Shown here piece by piece: positions 26,652-36,315 of a stretch of DNA of 64,000 bases. The stretch's first letter is position 1; every line of letters begins with the position of its first letter. Both the position numbers and the translations under genes were made by a program. The stretch covers positions 62,001 through 126,000 of the forward strand of contig CACMGP010000003.1 in the NCBI GenBank assembly GCA_902613185.1. The letters are read 5' to 3'. The notes below the pieces were generated by a model. It ran no database searches and was not told where the DNA came from. It worked only from the letters and a program-made list of their open reading frames with translations. Source of the DNA: an uncultured Alphaproteobacteria bacterium. GTDB taxonomy: Bacteria; Pseudomonadota; Alphaproteobacteria; HIMB59.

Positions 26652-27377
26652 TTATTCTTCCCATTTAAAACGATCGAAAGATTTAAAAATTTCAAATATT
26701 CCTTTTTCCCATTGTTTAGATATGTACTGATAATCATCATCGTTAATTTCAAGAGATTGTTGGTAAACTATTTTTGATAAATTATTTTTATATACAACTA
26801 AGTCGATTGGCGGACCAACAGATAAATCTGCTTTCATTGTACTGTCCATACTTATTAAAGCACATCTTGCTGCATCTCCAAGATAAGTATCTGACTTAAC
26901 AACTCTGTCTAATATTGGCTTACCATACTTTATTTCTCCAATGACAAGATAAGGTTTAAATTCACTTGATTTAATAAAATTACCTTGAGGATAAACTAAA
27001 TATAACTCTGACTCCTGATCATTTATATGACCACCAACTATAAAAGTTGAACCTAATTCAATAGTTTCTTGATTAATTCCGTCAGGTGAGGAATGTTTAA
27101 CATTTAATCTCCCAATGTATTTTGCGATTTCATTTAAATTAAATAAATTATTTAAATTATTCCCATTTTTATCGTCTTCTAAATCTTTAGTAATCGAATT
27201 AAATACTGCCTGTGAGGTAGCTAAATTTCCTGAAGTTAAAATTATTATATTTCTATTAATGCCCTTATGGACATACATTTTAGAATAAGAGTTAAAGTTA
27301 TCTAGGCCTGCATTTGTCCTTCTGTCAGAAGCAAAAACCATCCCCTCATTTACTTTTATTCCTACACAATAAGTCAC
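26652..27377 (-). CDS. Bacterial proteasome homologue Anbu (proteasome-type peptidase)
   Basis: A 241-residue Ntn-hydrolase of the Anbu (ancestral beta subunit, BPH) type, found as a self-assembling cytosolic particle. It begins MTYCVGIKVNEGMVFASDRRTNAG: after loss of the methionine Thr2 becomes the N-terminal nucleophile, and the ASDRRTNAG segment follows the family's second motif. GSTFIVGGHI near residue 110 and LGDAARCALISMDST near 165 complete the fold. It is divergent from a circularly permuted ATP-grasp gene. In many genomes Anbu is clustered with such an ATP-grasp gene plus alpha-E and transglutaminase-like genes. Here the latter two are absent from the neighbourhood. Confidence 0.85.
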   Translation of the reverse strand: MTYCVGIKVNEGMVFASDRRTNAGLDNFNSYSKMYVHKGINRNIIILTSGNLATSQAVFNSITKDLEDDKNGNNLNNLFNLNEIAKYIGRLNVKHSSPDGINQETIELGSTFIVGGHINDQESELYLVYPQGNFIKSSEFKPYLVIGEIKYGKPILDRVVKSDTYLGDAARCALISMDSTMKADLSVGPPIDLVVYKNNLSKIVYQQSLEINDDDYQYISKQWEKGIFEIFKSFDRFKWEE

Positions 27378-27482
27378 ATTTTAATTAAATAGCTAATTTT
27401 TTAAAAATACAAACGATTATTTACATACCTTCAATCTAAACTACGCATAACCACTATTAGGCATTTATAGTATTTTTAAATA

Positions 27483-28928
27483 GTGACTATAAATTGGAAA
27501 AATTACAATTCAAAAAATAGCTATGATGAGTATTTAACCCCTGAAAAAAGTCTTAGAAAAGAAGCTAAAGTAATTTCTAAAATATTAAATAGTTACTCAA
27601 TCAAAGATTTAGAGAGAATTGAACAAAATTGCCAAAGCACAATAAGTTCTCGTGGCATTAATTTTAAAGTTTACTCAGCTGATAAAAAAGCTGCAGAGGA
27701 AAAAAAATGGCCATTAGATATTATCCCAAGGATTATTCTTAAATCCCAATGGCTTAAGGTAAGAAAAGGATTAATACAAAGGTGTAAAGCATTGAATCTT
27801 TTTATAAATGATGTCTATAATCAAAAAAAAATATTTAAAGACAACATTGTTCCAAAAGAATTAGTATTTAAATCTCAAAATTATCTTAAACAATGTGAGG
27901 GTTTTCACCCAAAAAAAAAGATTTGGTCTCATATTTCAGGAATAGATTTAATAAGAAATATTGATGGAAAATTTTTAGTACTAGAAGATAACCTTCGTGT
28001 TCCCTCAGGTGTTTCATATATGCTTGAAAATAGAATGGTAATGGGGGAGGTGTTTCCTGAATTATTTACTCGTTATAGAGTTTCACCGATCAATCACTAT
28101 TGCAATAGACTCTATCATTGTATGTTAGATGCAATACCTTATAAAAAAAATAACCCAACAATGGTTGTATTAACACCAGGAGTTTATAACTCTGCATACT
28201 TTGAACATTCATTTTTAGCACAGCAAATGGGAATTGCCCTTGTTGAGGGAAAAGATCTTTATGTAGAAAATGACAAAGTTTACGTAAAGACAGTCAAAGG
28301 TGGTTTAAGAGTTGATTGTATATACAGAAGGATTGATGATACTTTTTTAGATCCCAAAACTTTTTTTAAAGGATCTTTGTTAGGTGTAGCGGGTTTATAC
28401 AAATCATACAGAAAAGGCAATGTTGGACTTCTAAATGCACCTGGAAGTGGTGTGGCAGATGATAAGGTAATTTACTCATATGTTCCAAAAATAATTAAAT
28501 ATTATTTAGATGAAGAGCCTAAATTGGACCAAGTAGAGACATATTTATGTCACAATAAATCCGAGAGACATCACGTAATATCAAATATCTCAAAAATGAT
28601 AGTAAAACCGGCTGATGGATCTGGTGGTTATGGAATTATAGTAGGACCTAAATCCTCTAAATCCGAAAGAGAGGCATATATTAGAAAAATTTTACACAAC
28701 CCAAGAAACTTTATTGCTCAACCTTTAGAAATATTATCAACTACTCCAACTTTGCAGGGGAATTTAATTGAACCTCGACATCAAGATTTAAGACCATTTA
28801 TTCTTTCTGGAAGGGAGACATATGTAACTATGGGTGGTTTGACAAGAGTTGCTCTTAAAAAAGGCAGTACGATAGTTAATAGTTCACAGGGCGGAGGCTC
28901 AAAAGACACTATGATTGTAGAAGATTAA
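27483..28928 (+). CDS. Circularly permuted ATP-grasp protein (type 2, DUF407-like)
   Basis: A 481-residue protein that starts at GTG 27483. It contains the segment VPSGVSYMLENRMVMGEVFPELF near residue 175, which marks the circularly permuted ATP-grasp proteins found with alpha-E and transglutaminase-like genes. Further signs are KPADGSGGYGI near 378 for the nucleotide loop and QPLEILSTTPTL near 420. The biochemical reaction is unknown; the family is thought to be a peptide or amide ligase, possibly adding a tag or a short peptide. The divergent Anbu gene, separated by 105 bases, fits the known association of these families. Confidence 0.82.
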   Translation: MTINWKNYNSKNSYDEYLTPEKSLRKEAKVISKILNSYSIKDLERIEQNCQSTISSRGINFKVYSADKKAAEEKKWPLDIIPRIILKSQWLKVRKGLIQRCKALNLFINDVYNQKKIFKDNIVPKELVFKSQNYLKQCEGFHPKKKIWSHISGIDLIRNIDGKFLVLEDNLRVPSGVSYMLENRMVMGEVFPELFTRYRVSPINHYCNRLYHCMLDAIPYKKNNPTMVVLTPGVYNSAYFEHSFLAQQMGIALVEGKDLYVENDKVYVKTVKGGLRVDCIYRRIDDTFLDPKTFFKGSLLGVAGLYKSYRKGNVGLLNAPGSGVADDKVIYSYVPKIIKYYLDEEPKLDQVETYLCHNKSERHHVISNISKMIVKPADGSGGYGIIVGPKSSKSEREAYIRKILHNPRNFIAQPLEILSTTPTLQGNLIEPRHQDLRPFILSGRETYVTMGGLTRVALKKGSTIVNSSQGGGSKDTMIVED

Positions 28929-28931
28929 ATT

Positions 28932-30368
28932 TTAAATTTTTTGCTTAACAACTATAGTCTGATTTAAATTTTCAACCTCTAATAGTTCCTCATCTCCATT
29001 AGTCCATTTAATTTTAATTTTAAACTCATTTTCATTATCTCTAATTCCATAGTGAGCAACAGGCTCCATTTGACATAGATAACCTGATCCGGCATCAATT
29101 GTTTTTGAATGTGTTCTTTCATTTGTGTAAAGAGTTACCGTAGCTCCTCTAGCTGGTGCCCCATGGACATTTAAAGGTCTAATTCTTAAAAAAGATCTTT
29201 TCTCATCATTATGGTATTTAAATAGAGTCAACGGTTGAGCACCAGATTCACCATGAGATAAAAGAAGCTCAAGCACACCATCATTATCTATATCTGCAAC
29301 TGCTGCCCCAGTTCCAAGACCATTAGGCTCTAGAGCTTGTTCTAATTTAATTTCTTTAAATTCACCGTTTTCAATTATTTTATAAAGTCTATTTGGTTGA
29401 CCTATATTATTTAAAAACACCTCATCATAACCATCGTTATCAAAATCTGCCGAAATTACTGTTCTAATTTTTGATGGCTCGTCAAAAGTAGAATTAGCAA
29501 TGTTTTTAAATTTATCATTATCTAAAACGTAGGCTCTGTTAAAACCGTCCCAATTACCATTTAGAATATCAAGTCTGCCTCGATAAAGAATGTCAGATAA
29601 TGCTGTTCCTCTTCCATTTTGATAGATATCTTTGACATTCATTTCACTAGCGACGTCTGAATACTTTCCATTTTGATTTAAATAAAGAAAATTTGGACCT
29701 CTTTCATTAGCTGCAAACACATCTATTTGATCAGATATGATATGACCAGCAACTACAGCTCTACCTCCTGTAACTTTATCAAGTCCTAGACTTGCAGCTA
29801 GATCTACAACTCTATTATTTATAAACTCATAGTATCTTGTTGGACCACCATAATTAGCAACATAAATTCCGTAATTGCCATTACCTTCTCTGTCGACACA
29901 AACTACTGATCTTCCTGCTGTTAAGTTCAATTCACTTTGATTGATTTCTTTTTCGAATAAGTCCTCTATTGCATACTGTGAATTTATTAAAAGTCTGTCT
30001 GAGTACATTTTCATGCCACTGTAGGTATCGGTGTTAAGAAAATAAATTTCCTCTAGACCATCTTTGTCTATATCACATGCAGCGACCCCAATTGTAGATC
30101 TTTCTGGATCAGAAAATATATTATCAGTAATTTTATTCTCAAGAGTTTCTCCATTAAAACCTAATGCTAGATTATTATATCTAAATCCAGTTACTATAAA
30201 TTCATCATTACCGTCATTGTCAAAATCGGTTACAGCCACCCCGTAACTTAGTCTAGCGCTTTGATCAGGTAATAAATTACTTATATTTTTGAAAAAGCTT
30301 TTTTCTGCAAATACATTCATAGAATAAAAAATAAATAAAAATAAAAACGGAATTTTATAAAATTTCAT
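28932..30368 (-). CDS. Secreted FG-GAP repeat protein with C-terminal ASPIC/UnbV domain
   Basis: A 478-residue exported protein with a signal peptide ending near NVFA-EK. Several FG-GAP-type calcium-binding blade motifs of the D-x-D-x-D-G form are visible (VTDFDNDGNDEFIV near residue 46, CDIDKDGLEEIYF near 97, ADFDNDGYDEVFL near 288, ADIDNDGVLELLL near 358), consistent with a beta-propeller. The C-terminal segment from about residue 395 (NVHGAPARGATVTLYTN and IKWTNGDEELLEVE) matches the ASPIC/UnbV domain of the CRTAC1 family. Such proteins are periplasmic or outside the cell, and their ligands are unknown. It is divergent from a secreted Cys-rich protein gene. Confidence 0.85.
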   Translation of the reverse strand: MKFYKIPFLFLFIFYSMNVFAEKSFFKNISNLLPDQSARLSYGVAVTDFDNDGNDEFIVTGFRYNNLALGFNGETLENKITDNIFSDPERSTIGVAACDIDKDGLEEIYFLNTDTYSGMKMYSDRLLINSQYAIEDLFEKEINQSELNLTAGRSVVCVDREGNGNYGIYVANYGGPTRYYEFINNRVVDLAASLGLDKVTGGRAVVAGHIISDQIDVFAANERGPNFLYLNQNGKYSDVASEMNVKDIYQNGRGTALSDILYRGRLDILNGNWDGFNRAYVLDNDKFKNIANSTFDEPSKIRTVISADFDNDGYDEVFLNNIGQPNRLYKIIENGEFKEIKLEQALEPNGLGTGAAVADIDNDGVLELLLSHGESGAQPLTLFKYHNDEKRSFLRIRPLNVHGAPARGATVTLYTNERTHSKTIDAGSGYLCQMEPVAHYGIRDNENEFKIKIKWTNGDEELLEVENLNQTIVVKQKI

Positions 30369-30426
30369 ATAATTGATACTATTTTTTTGATGATCTAGAT
30401 TTAGATATGATTTGTAACACTATCAA

Positions 30427-31161
30427 GTGTATATAAAATTTATAACTTTTACTAAAAATAATATCATTTTAGCTGTTATCACTATCTTACTTGTATTGAT
30501 TGTTAATAAAAATTCTTTCTCTAATGAAATTACAAAAAATGAACCTTACTACTATGATACACTTGTCGAAAACTGGATTAATATATTTCCAGATGGAAAT
30601 AGGAATGCTGCAGGACCAAAGTTTTTTAAATATCTTATAGATCAAGACCTTAGTTTTGACGATTTTGTTGAATTCAATAAAAGATATTGCCCAGTATCTG
30701 GTTCATTGATTGCTCCTGGATCTGAGCCTGCATTTATAAGTATGAATGAGGTCGACTCGGATAATAAAGTATGTGGTGATATGTATCGCTGTTGTTGGCC
30801 ATGTGTTTGTGATTCGATGAAATATGCAAAAGTTATGGAAATATCACATAAATTTCAAGGTATTGAAGAAAAACTCACTGTTATGACTATTGATAACCCC
30901 TGTGGTAAAGAGGAATTTCCACTTGAGGTAAATCGAGATTATTTTTGTATTGGCGAAAAGATGAATTTAGATCAAGTCTTTGCAGTTGATCAAAAAATGA
31001 TAATTGGCTTATTGCACAAACCAACTAGTTGTAATAGCAGTGATCTTTTAGCAATTAACAACCACCCTGTAGTTGGGCAACAATGTAAGATTAGAAACTC
31101 TACTAAAGAAGAAGAACTTATTTCTGGGATGGGTGATATATTTATAAAGCTATCCAAATAA
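30427..31161 (+). CDS. Secreted cysteine-rich protein of unknown function
   Basis: Not recognised. A 244-residue protein starting at GTG 30427, with an N-terminal hydrophobic helix (about residues 12-27) that acts as signal peptide or anchor. The mature part has eleven cysteines. Five of them crowd into CGDMYRCCWPCVCDSMKY near residues 118-133, an arrangement unlike common redox motifs but able to bind a metal or form a disulfide relay. Other cysteines lie in KRYCPVSGSLIAPG, TIDNPCGKEEFP, YFCIGEK, TSCNSS and GQQCKIRN. It is divergent from the FG-GAP/UnbV protein gene, which is also exported. Confidence 0.65.
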   Translation: MYIKFITFTKNNIILAVITILLVLIVNKNSFSNEITKNEPYYYDTLVENWINIFPDGNRNAAGPKFFKYLIDQDLSFDDFVEFNKRYCPVSGSLIAPGSEPAFISMNEVDSDNKVCGDMYRCCWPCVCDSMKYAKVMEISHKFQGIEEKLTVMTIDNPCGKEEFPLEVNRDYFCIGEKMNLDQVFAVDQKMIIGLLHKPTSCNSSDLLAINNHPVVGQQCKIRNSTKEEELISGMGDIFIKLSK

Positions 31162-31174
31162 CTGTACAAAAAAA

Positions 31175-31360
31175 TTATTTTTTTAAAGCATAATCACCGT
31201 ATATAATTGTATTACTACTGTTTAGTCTATATTTTTTTACAACTCTTACTGACTTATATTTATTTCTTAGTTTTCTTAACTCTATAGAGGCCTCTTTTCT
31301 GTATTTTTTATTTTTCCACCAAGATGAATTACCAATCTCTAGAGTAATTATTTTAATCAT
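31175..31360 (-). CDS. Small basic protein, translationally coupled to a YqaA-like gene
   Basis: Not recognised. A 61-residue basic protein, with KNKKYRKEASIELRKLRNKYKS in the middle and an almost all-strand C-terminus. Its ATG overlaps the stop codon of the upstream YqaA-like gene as ATGA (31357-31360 on the reverse strand), a classical coupling arrangement, which is the main reason to call it real. Confidence 0.5.
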   Translation of the reverse strand: MIKIITLEIGNSSWWKNKKYRKEASIELRKLRNKYKSVRVVKKYRLNSSNTIIYGDYALKK

Positions 31361-31788
31361 TTAAAAATAATAAATATTAAAAAAATATACCTAGATATTT
31401 TTGAGATACTAACAAGAAGTAAAAAAGTGAAAAACTTTACTCTTAATATCCCTGCTACTATAGTAAGAGGATCTCCAATGATTGGCACCCATGCCAATAA
31501 CAAGGACCAAATGCCATATTTTTTAAAATAAATTTCACCTTTTGCAATTTGCCTCTCATTAGCTGGGAACCACTTCTTATCTTTAAAAATTAATATTTTT
31601 TTTCCTAAATACCAATTAACTGATGAGCCAAGAATATTTCCAAAACTTGCAACAACCAAAAGTAAATATTTATCAAATGAGTCTGTTAATAGCATTGTTG
31701 ATAAAACAAATTCAGAGGAGAGTGGAAGAATTGTAGCTGCTAAAAAACTTATTATAAATAATTGAAAATATGAAATTAATATTATCAC
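31357..31788 (-). CDS. YqaA/DedA-type membrane protein
   Basis: A 143-residue inner-membrane protein. It carries the pattern ILPLSSEFVLSTMLL near residue 20, ASFGNILGSSVNWYLGKKI near 47 with conserved Gly/Asn, the polar loop RQIAKGEIYFKKYGIWSLLLAW near 80, and VPIIGDPLTIVAGILRV near 102. These are the features of the YqaA group within the DedA/SNARE-associated superfamily, where they are thought to act in membrane-lipid homeostasis. It lies 11 bases after another membrane protein gene on the same strand. Confidence 0.78.
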   Translation of the reverse strand: MIILISYFQLFIISFLAATILPLSSEFVLSTMLLTDSFDKYLLLVVASFGNILGSSVNWYLGKKILIFKDKKWFPANERQIAKGEIYFKKYGIWSLLLAWVPIIGDPLTIVAGILRVKFFTFLLLVSISKISRYIFLIFIIFK

Positions 31789-31799
31789 ATTACTAACAT

Positions 31800-32213
31800 T
31801 TAAATATAAGTTTCAGCTTTTAAAATATCTAATATTAACATAAAGGTAAAATAACCTGCATTTATAAATACGATAAAACTAAACATATAAACAATTTCTT
31901 TAGAAACATTTTCACTTACAAAATTAGGGAAAAAATATTTTCCAAGAAGAAAACTTATTTCTGAATATATTATTGTTATTGTAGCAGCAATAAAAAGAAC
32001 GTAAGTAAATTTACCAAAAAAATTTACAACAAATAAGCTAGCAAAAGAAATAAATAATAAAAAAAGAGAAGAATATATTGATAAATTTGAAACTGTTAAT
32101 TTTTTTTTATAAATTTTTCTTGTTAAAAGTAGAATAAAAAAAATTATTGTTAAAATAATCGAAACTATAAAAACCTTCGTGTTATAAAGAGAGTCTGTAA
32201 AAAAAAGGTCCAA
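31800..32213 (-). CDS. Four-helix membrane protein of unknown function
   Basis: Not recognised. About 137 residues from a TTG at 32213, with four hydrophobic segments at roughly residues 12-32, 44-64, 68-88 and 108-130 and very few polar residues between. It belongs to a reverse-strand set with the YqaA-like gene (11-base gap). The start codon is uncertain, because TTG is weak and a tiny reading frame ends just before it. Confidence 0.5.
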   Translation of the reverse strand: MDLFFTDSLYNTKVFIVSIILTIIFFILLLTRKIYKKKLTVSNLSIYSSLFLLFISFASLFVVNFFGKFTYVLFIAATITIIYSEISFLLGKYFFPNFVSENVSKEIVYMFSFIVFINAGYFTFMLILDILKAETYI

Positions 32214-32216
32214 AAA

Positions 32217-32309
32217 TTATTTTTTTCTAATTTTTCTGATAGTCATTATTGAAAGGAACAATACAAAGAATATTAAAGCAAATGCTCCAATTAAAAATAT
32301 CCATTTCAT
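32217..32309 (-). CDS. Possible 30-residue single-helix membrane peptide
   Basis: The reverse strand from ATG 32309 encodes MKWIFLIGAFALIFFVLFLSI followed by MTIRKIRKK, that is one membrane helix and a basic tail. It ends 3 bases before the next reverse-strand gene begins. The helix-plus-basic-tail layout is typical of small membrane proteins, but any short frame in AT-rich DNA tends to be hydrophobic, so confidence is low. Confidence 0.35.
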   Translation of the reverse strand: MKWIFLIGAFALIFFVLFLSIMTIRKIRKK

Positions 32310-32344
32310 AAATTAATTATACAAATTTTGCTTTAAGTTGAAAG

Positions 32345-34924
32345 TTATGATCTTAAAACCCTAAGGTTTTTATTAGCAATTACTAATCCGTATTTATCTT
32401 TAGTGAAAATTAATTTATCTTCAATATTCTCGCCTACATCTAAAATTACCTCTGATAAGGGGTTTAAAACTTCATCTTGTAATAATCTTTTCAAGGGTCT
32501 GGCCCCAAATAACGGATCAAAACCTTTTACTTTCAAGTAGTTAAAGGCTTCATCAGTAAAACCAATTGAGATACCTTTTGAAGAGATTCTTTGTTCAATT
32601 AATTGAATTTGGTTATTTAAAATCGCACTAATATTTTCTTTTGATAATTTGTTAAAGAGTATTATGTCATCAATTCTATTTAAAAATTCTAGCCGAAAAT
32701 GATTTTTAAGCTCTTCAAGGGCTAAGTTCTTTTTTGTTGTATAGTCAAAATTGTCATCAATAGGAATTTGTGAGCCAATGTTAGAAGTCATAATAATAAG
32801 GGTATTTTTAAAATTTACTATTTTTCCTTTTGAGTCTGTTAACCTACCATCATCTAAAATTTGTAGTAGTATATTAAATACATCAGGGTGCGCTTTTTCA
32901 ATTTCATCAAACAAAATTACTTGGTAAGGGCGTCTGCGAACAGAGTCAGTTAACTTCCCACCATCATCGTAACCAACATAACCTGGAGGAGATCCAATAA
33001 GCTTACTAACTGAGTGTTTTTCCATATACTCGGACATGTCAAGTCTTAGCATTTGCTTTTCGTTATCAAAAACATACTCTGCTAGTGCTTTTGATAATTC
33101 AGTTTTTCCTACACCAGTTGGGCCTAAAAAAAGGAAGGACCCCAAAGGTTTATCAGGATCTTGAAGGCCTGCTTTTGAAATCTTAATTGCCTTAGATACT
33201 TTCTCAATAGCATCTTGTTGGCCAATAACTCTTTTTTCTAATAGTTTTTCTATGTTTATTAACTTATCTTTTTCGCCTCCGATAAGTTTTTCTAAAGGTA
33301 TACCCGTCCACTTTGATACCACACTTGCGATATCTTCAGCGTTAATAACTTCATTTATTATTGTAGCCTGCTCTTTTTTATTTAATTCTTCATACTCTTT
33401 TTGAAGACTAGGGAGCAAGCCATACATGATTTCACTTGCTTTTGTTAAATCACCACTTCTTTGAGCACCCTCGAGGTCTTCTTTTGCTTGATCAATTCGT
33501 TCATTTAAATTTCTTTTTGTATCTAGTATCTTTTTCTCTGACTCCCAAGTGCTATTGAGTATATTTAGTTTTTCTTGAATATCTGATATTTGACTTTCAA
33601 TTTTTTCATTTTTTTTCTCATCTTTTTCATTATCTTTTGAAAGAACGTTTTTTTCCATCTGTAGTTTAATGAGATCTCTGTCAAGCTGGTCTATTTCCTC
33701 AGGCTTACTATCAATTTCCATTTTAACTTTACTCGCAGCCTCATCCATTAAATCAATCGCTTTATCAGGCAAAAAACGATCAGTTATATATCGATCAGAT
33801 AATTGAACTGATGATAAAATAGCCTCGTCACTTATTCTTATTCCATGATGGATTTCATATTTTTCTTTTAGACCTCTTAAAATAGCAACAGCATCCGTTG
33901 AAGAGGGCTCATTAACAAAAACTGGTTGAAAACGTCTAGTTAAAGCAGCATCTTTCTCAAAATATTTTTTATACTCATCTAAAGTTGTTGCACCAACGCA
34001 ATGTAATTCACCTCTAGCTAATGCTGGCTTTAGCATGTTGGATGCATCCATCGCTCCATCTGTCTTTCCAGCACCAACAAGCGTATGAATTTCATCTATA
34101 AATAAAATAATTGAACCATTTTGTTTATGAATTTCTTTTAATACGTTTTGAAGTCTTTCTTCAAATTCTCCACGATACTTGGCACCAGCAAGCAATAATC
34201 CCAAGTCAAGTATTCGAATAACTTTATTTTCTAATGAGCGTGGAACATCTTTATTTGCTATTCTTTGAGCTAAACCCTCTATCAATGCAGTTTTACCTAC
34301 ACCAGGGTCTCCAATTAATATTGGATTATTTTTAGTTCTCCTTGATAAAACTTGAATAGTTCTTCTAATTTCCTCATCTCTTCCAATAACCGGATCTAAC
34401 TCTCTTTTTTGTGCCTTTTGAGTAACATTGATTGTATATTTTTCTAAAGCGTTAAAATTATCATCAGAATTTTCGCTTTCAGATTTTCCGTCTTTTCTGA
34501 ACTCTTGAATTTTTGTTTTAACTAATCCAAGACCTAGCCCATTTTTTTTTAATATTTTTTCAATTTGGTCATCTGATTTTATGCAACTCAAAAACAAAGA
34601 GTCGATCGATACAAAATTATCTTGATTAAACTTAGCAATTTTTTCTGCATCTTCAAAAAGACTCAATAATTTAGGATCAGCATAAATTTGACTACTGTTT
34701 GAGTTATTTACTTGTTCTTTAGATAATATTTCAGAAATAGTTGTTTTAATAATATCTGTGTTAATTTTCTCAAAAATTTTATTTATTAATTCATGATTGG
34801 AATTTAATAATTCATTAAAAATGTGAATAGGGGCAATTTTTTGATGTTTTTTACTTAATGCTAAGTTTTGTGCAGAATTAATTATTTTTTTTGAACTATT
34901 AGTATATTTTTCAAAATTCATCAT
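32345..34924 (-). CDS. clpB: ATP-dependent disaggregase ClpB
   Basis: An 859-residue hexameric AAA+ chaperone that rescues aggregated proteins with DnaK. All domains are present: N-terminal repeat domain to about residue 145, AAA1 with Walker [14 protein letters not shown] near 205 and Walker [11 protein letters not shown], the coiled-coil middle domain (about 410-525, many Lys/Glu heptads), AAA2 with Walker [13 protein letters not shown] near 605, and the C-terminal [19 protein letters not shown]. Length is standard, and the middle domain separates it from ClpA and ClpC. It is divergent from the small basic gene in front of murA. Confidence 0.96.
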   Translation of the reverse strand: MMNFEKYTNSSKKIINSAQNLALSKKHQKIAPIHIFNELLNSNHELINKIFEKINTDIIKTTISEILSKEQVNNSNSSQIYADPKLLSLFEDAEKIAKFNQDNFVSIDSLFLSCIKSDDQIEKILKKNGLGLGLVKTKIQEFRKDGKSESENSDDNFNALEKYTINVTQKAQKRELDPVIGRDEEIRRTIQVLSRRTKNNPILIGDPGVGKTALIEGLAQRIANKDVPRSLENKVIRILDLGLLLAGAKYRGEFEERLQNVLKEIHKQNGSIILFIDEIHTLVGAGKTDGAMDASNMLKPALARGELHCVGATTLDEYKKYFEKDAALTRRFQPVFVNEPSSTDAVAILRGLKEKYEIHHGIRISDEAILSSVQLSDRYITDRFLPDKAIDLMDEAASKVKMEIDSKPEEIDQLDRDLIKLQMEKNVLSKDNEKDEKKNEKIESQISDIQEKLNILNSTWESEKKILDTKRNLNERIDQAKEDLEGAQRSGDLTKASEIMYGLLPSLQKEYEELNKKEQATIINEVINAEDIASVVSKWTGIPLEKLIGGEKDKLINIEKLLEKRVIGQQDAIEKVSKAIKISKAGLQDPDKPLGSFLFLGPTGVGKTELSKALAEYVFDNEKQMLRLDMSEYMEKHSVSKLIGSPPGYVGYDDGGKLTDSVRRRPYQVILFDEIEKAHPDVFNILLQILDDGRLTDSKGKIVNFKNTLIIMTSNIGSQIPIDDNFDYTTKKNLALEELKNHFRLEFLNRIDDIILFNKLSKENISAILNNQIQLIEQRISSKGISIGFTDEAFNYLKVKGFDPLFGARPLKRLLQDEVLNPLSEVILDVGENIEDKLIFTKDKYGLVIANKNLRVLRS

Positions 34925-34946
34925 ATAATTTATTTGGTTATAATTT

Positions 34947-35054
34947 ATGAAGAAACAAGACCTAAAAAAAAAATTTTTTGAACAACAAAAAAAAGATAAA
35001 TTAGCTCAAAAATTAAGAGAAAATTTAAAAAAAAGAAAAAAAATTAAGAAATAA
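34947..35054 (+). CDS. Small lysine-rich protein upstream of murA
   Basis: A 35-residue frame (start MKKQDLKKKFFEQQKKDK, end LKKRKKIKK) with 18 lysine or arginine residues and an amphipathic-looking helix. It ends 4 bases before the murA start codon, so it would be co-translated with murA. Short basic proteins ending in an L-R/K-x-N-L-x-R-R-K-like run in front of murA are recalled from other alphaproteobacteria, which supports it being genuine, but this comes from memory and was not checked. No function is known. Confidence 0.55.
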   Translation: MKKQDLKKKFFEQQKKDKLAQKLRENLKKRKKIKK

Positions 35055-35058
35055 ATTA

Positions 35059-36315
35059 ATGCAAACGGTAGTTATAAAAGGTCCTTCAACCTTGAAAGGA
35101 CAAATAAACGTCTCTGGTTCAAAAAATGCTTCTTTGCCTATTATCATTTCTACCCTGTTGGCAAAAGGTGAGTGCCTTATTCATAATGTACCTAACCTCA
35201 GAGATACAAGATTTTTAATCTCAATTTTAAAAGATTTAGGTTGTGTTGTTGATTTTCAAAAAAACACTCTATTTGTTAGAAGTTCTATTATTACAAAAAA
35301 ATCAGCTGATTATGAATATGTTCGTCAAATGAGGGCATCTATTGTTATTTTAGGACCTGCGATTTCAAGATATAAAAAATTTAAAATAGCTCTTCCTGGT
35401 GGTTGCTCAATTGGCACTAGAGGGATTGATTTGCACTTAAATGCTCTAAAGTTAATGGGTGTAAAAATATCAATAAAAAATGGTTATGTAATAGCTGAGA
35501 GAAAAAAAAATAATTTAAACTCTATTGACCATAAATTTCCAAAAATTAGTGTAGGCGCAACACAAAATATTTTAATGGCAGCTTGTCTTGCAATTGGAAA
35601 AAGTACATTAAAAAATTGTGCCATCGAGCCCGAAGTCATAGATTTAATTAATTTTTTAAATAAATGTGGTGCACTTATAAAAGTAAAAAACAGGACAATT
35701 ACAATTAGAGGAGTAGAAGGACTAAAACTTCAGGATTATAAAGTAATATCTGACAGGATAGAAGCTGGTTCATATATTCTAGCAACTATGGCAACAAAAG
35801 GGAGGCTCAAATTGAATAACTTTAATCCAAAAGACTTAGCTCTTCCTTTGAAACTTTACAAAGGCATGGGTCTAAAAATAAAAAAGCTATCTAATTCCTC
35901 TTATGAAATTTATTGTAAAACACTTAAACCAATAAAAAAAATTTCTACTAAAGAATTTCCAGGATACCCTACAGATTTACAGGCTCAGCTAATAGCAACA
36001 CAACTTAAGTCTGGTTTAAAGTCGAAAGTGGTCGAAAATATATTTGAAAATAGATTTATCCATATTCCAGAGCTGAGAAGATTTGGTGCCAACTTATCAA
36101 TCAAAGGAAAAACTGTAACAATAGATAAAACATCTAATTTACTAGGTGCAGAGGTCATGGCGACAGATATAAGGGCTAGTTTTTCCCTTATAATTGCAGC
36201 AATGATGTCCAAGGGAAAAACTGTAATAAATAGAATTTATCACCTTGATAGAGGATATGAAGATTTTGATTTAAAATTAAAAAAATGTGGCGTAAACATT
36301 AGTAGAAAAAAATGA
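35059..36315 (+). CDS. murA: UDP-N-acetylglucosamine 1-carboxyvinyltransferase
   Basis: Catalyses the first committed step of peptidoglycan synthesis, adding enolpyruvate to UDP-GlcNAc in the cytosol. The 418-residue protein shows LKGQINVSGSKNASLPI at the N-terminus, including the substrate-binding lysine-asparagine pair. The catalytic loop LPGGCSIGTRGIDLHL carries Cys116, the residue alkylated by fosfomycin in other species. FPGYPTDLQAQ lies near residue 298 and the family ends with RGYEDFDLKLKKCG. It is the first large gene of a set running through hisG and hisD to infA. Its stop overlaps hisG by 4 bases. Confidence 0.96.
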   Translation: MQTVVIKGPSTLKGQINVSGSKNASLPIIISTLLAKGECLIHNVPNLRDTRFLISILKDLGCVVDFQKNTLFVRSSIITKKSADYEYVRQMRASIVILGPAISRYKKFKIALPGGCSIGTRGIDLHLNALKLMGVKISIKNGYVIAERKKNNLNSIDHKFPKISVGATQNILMAACLAIGKSTLKNCAIEPEVIDLINFLNKCGALIKVKNRTITIRGVEGLKLQDYKVISDRIEAGSYILATMATKGRLKLNNFNPKDLALPLKLYKGMGLKIKKLSNSSYEIYCKTLKPIKKISTKEFPGYPTDLQAQLIATQLKSGLKSKVVENIFENRFIHIPELRRFGANLSIKGKTVTIDKTSNLLGAEVMATDIRASFSLIIAAMMSKGKTVINRIYHLDRGYEDFDLKLKKCGVNISRKK

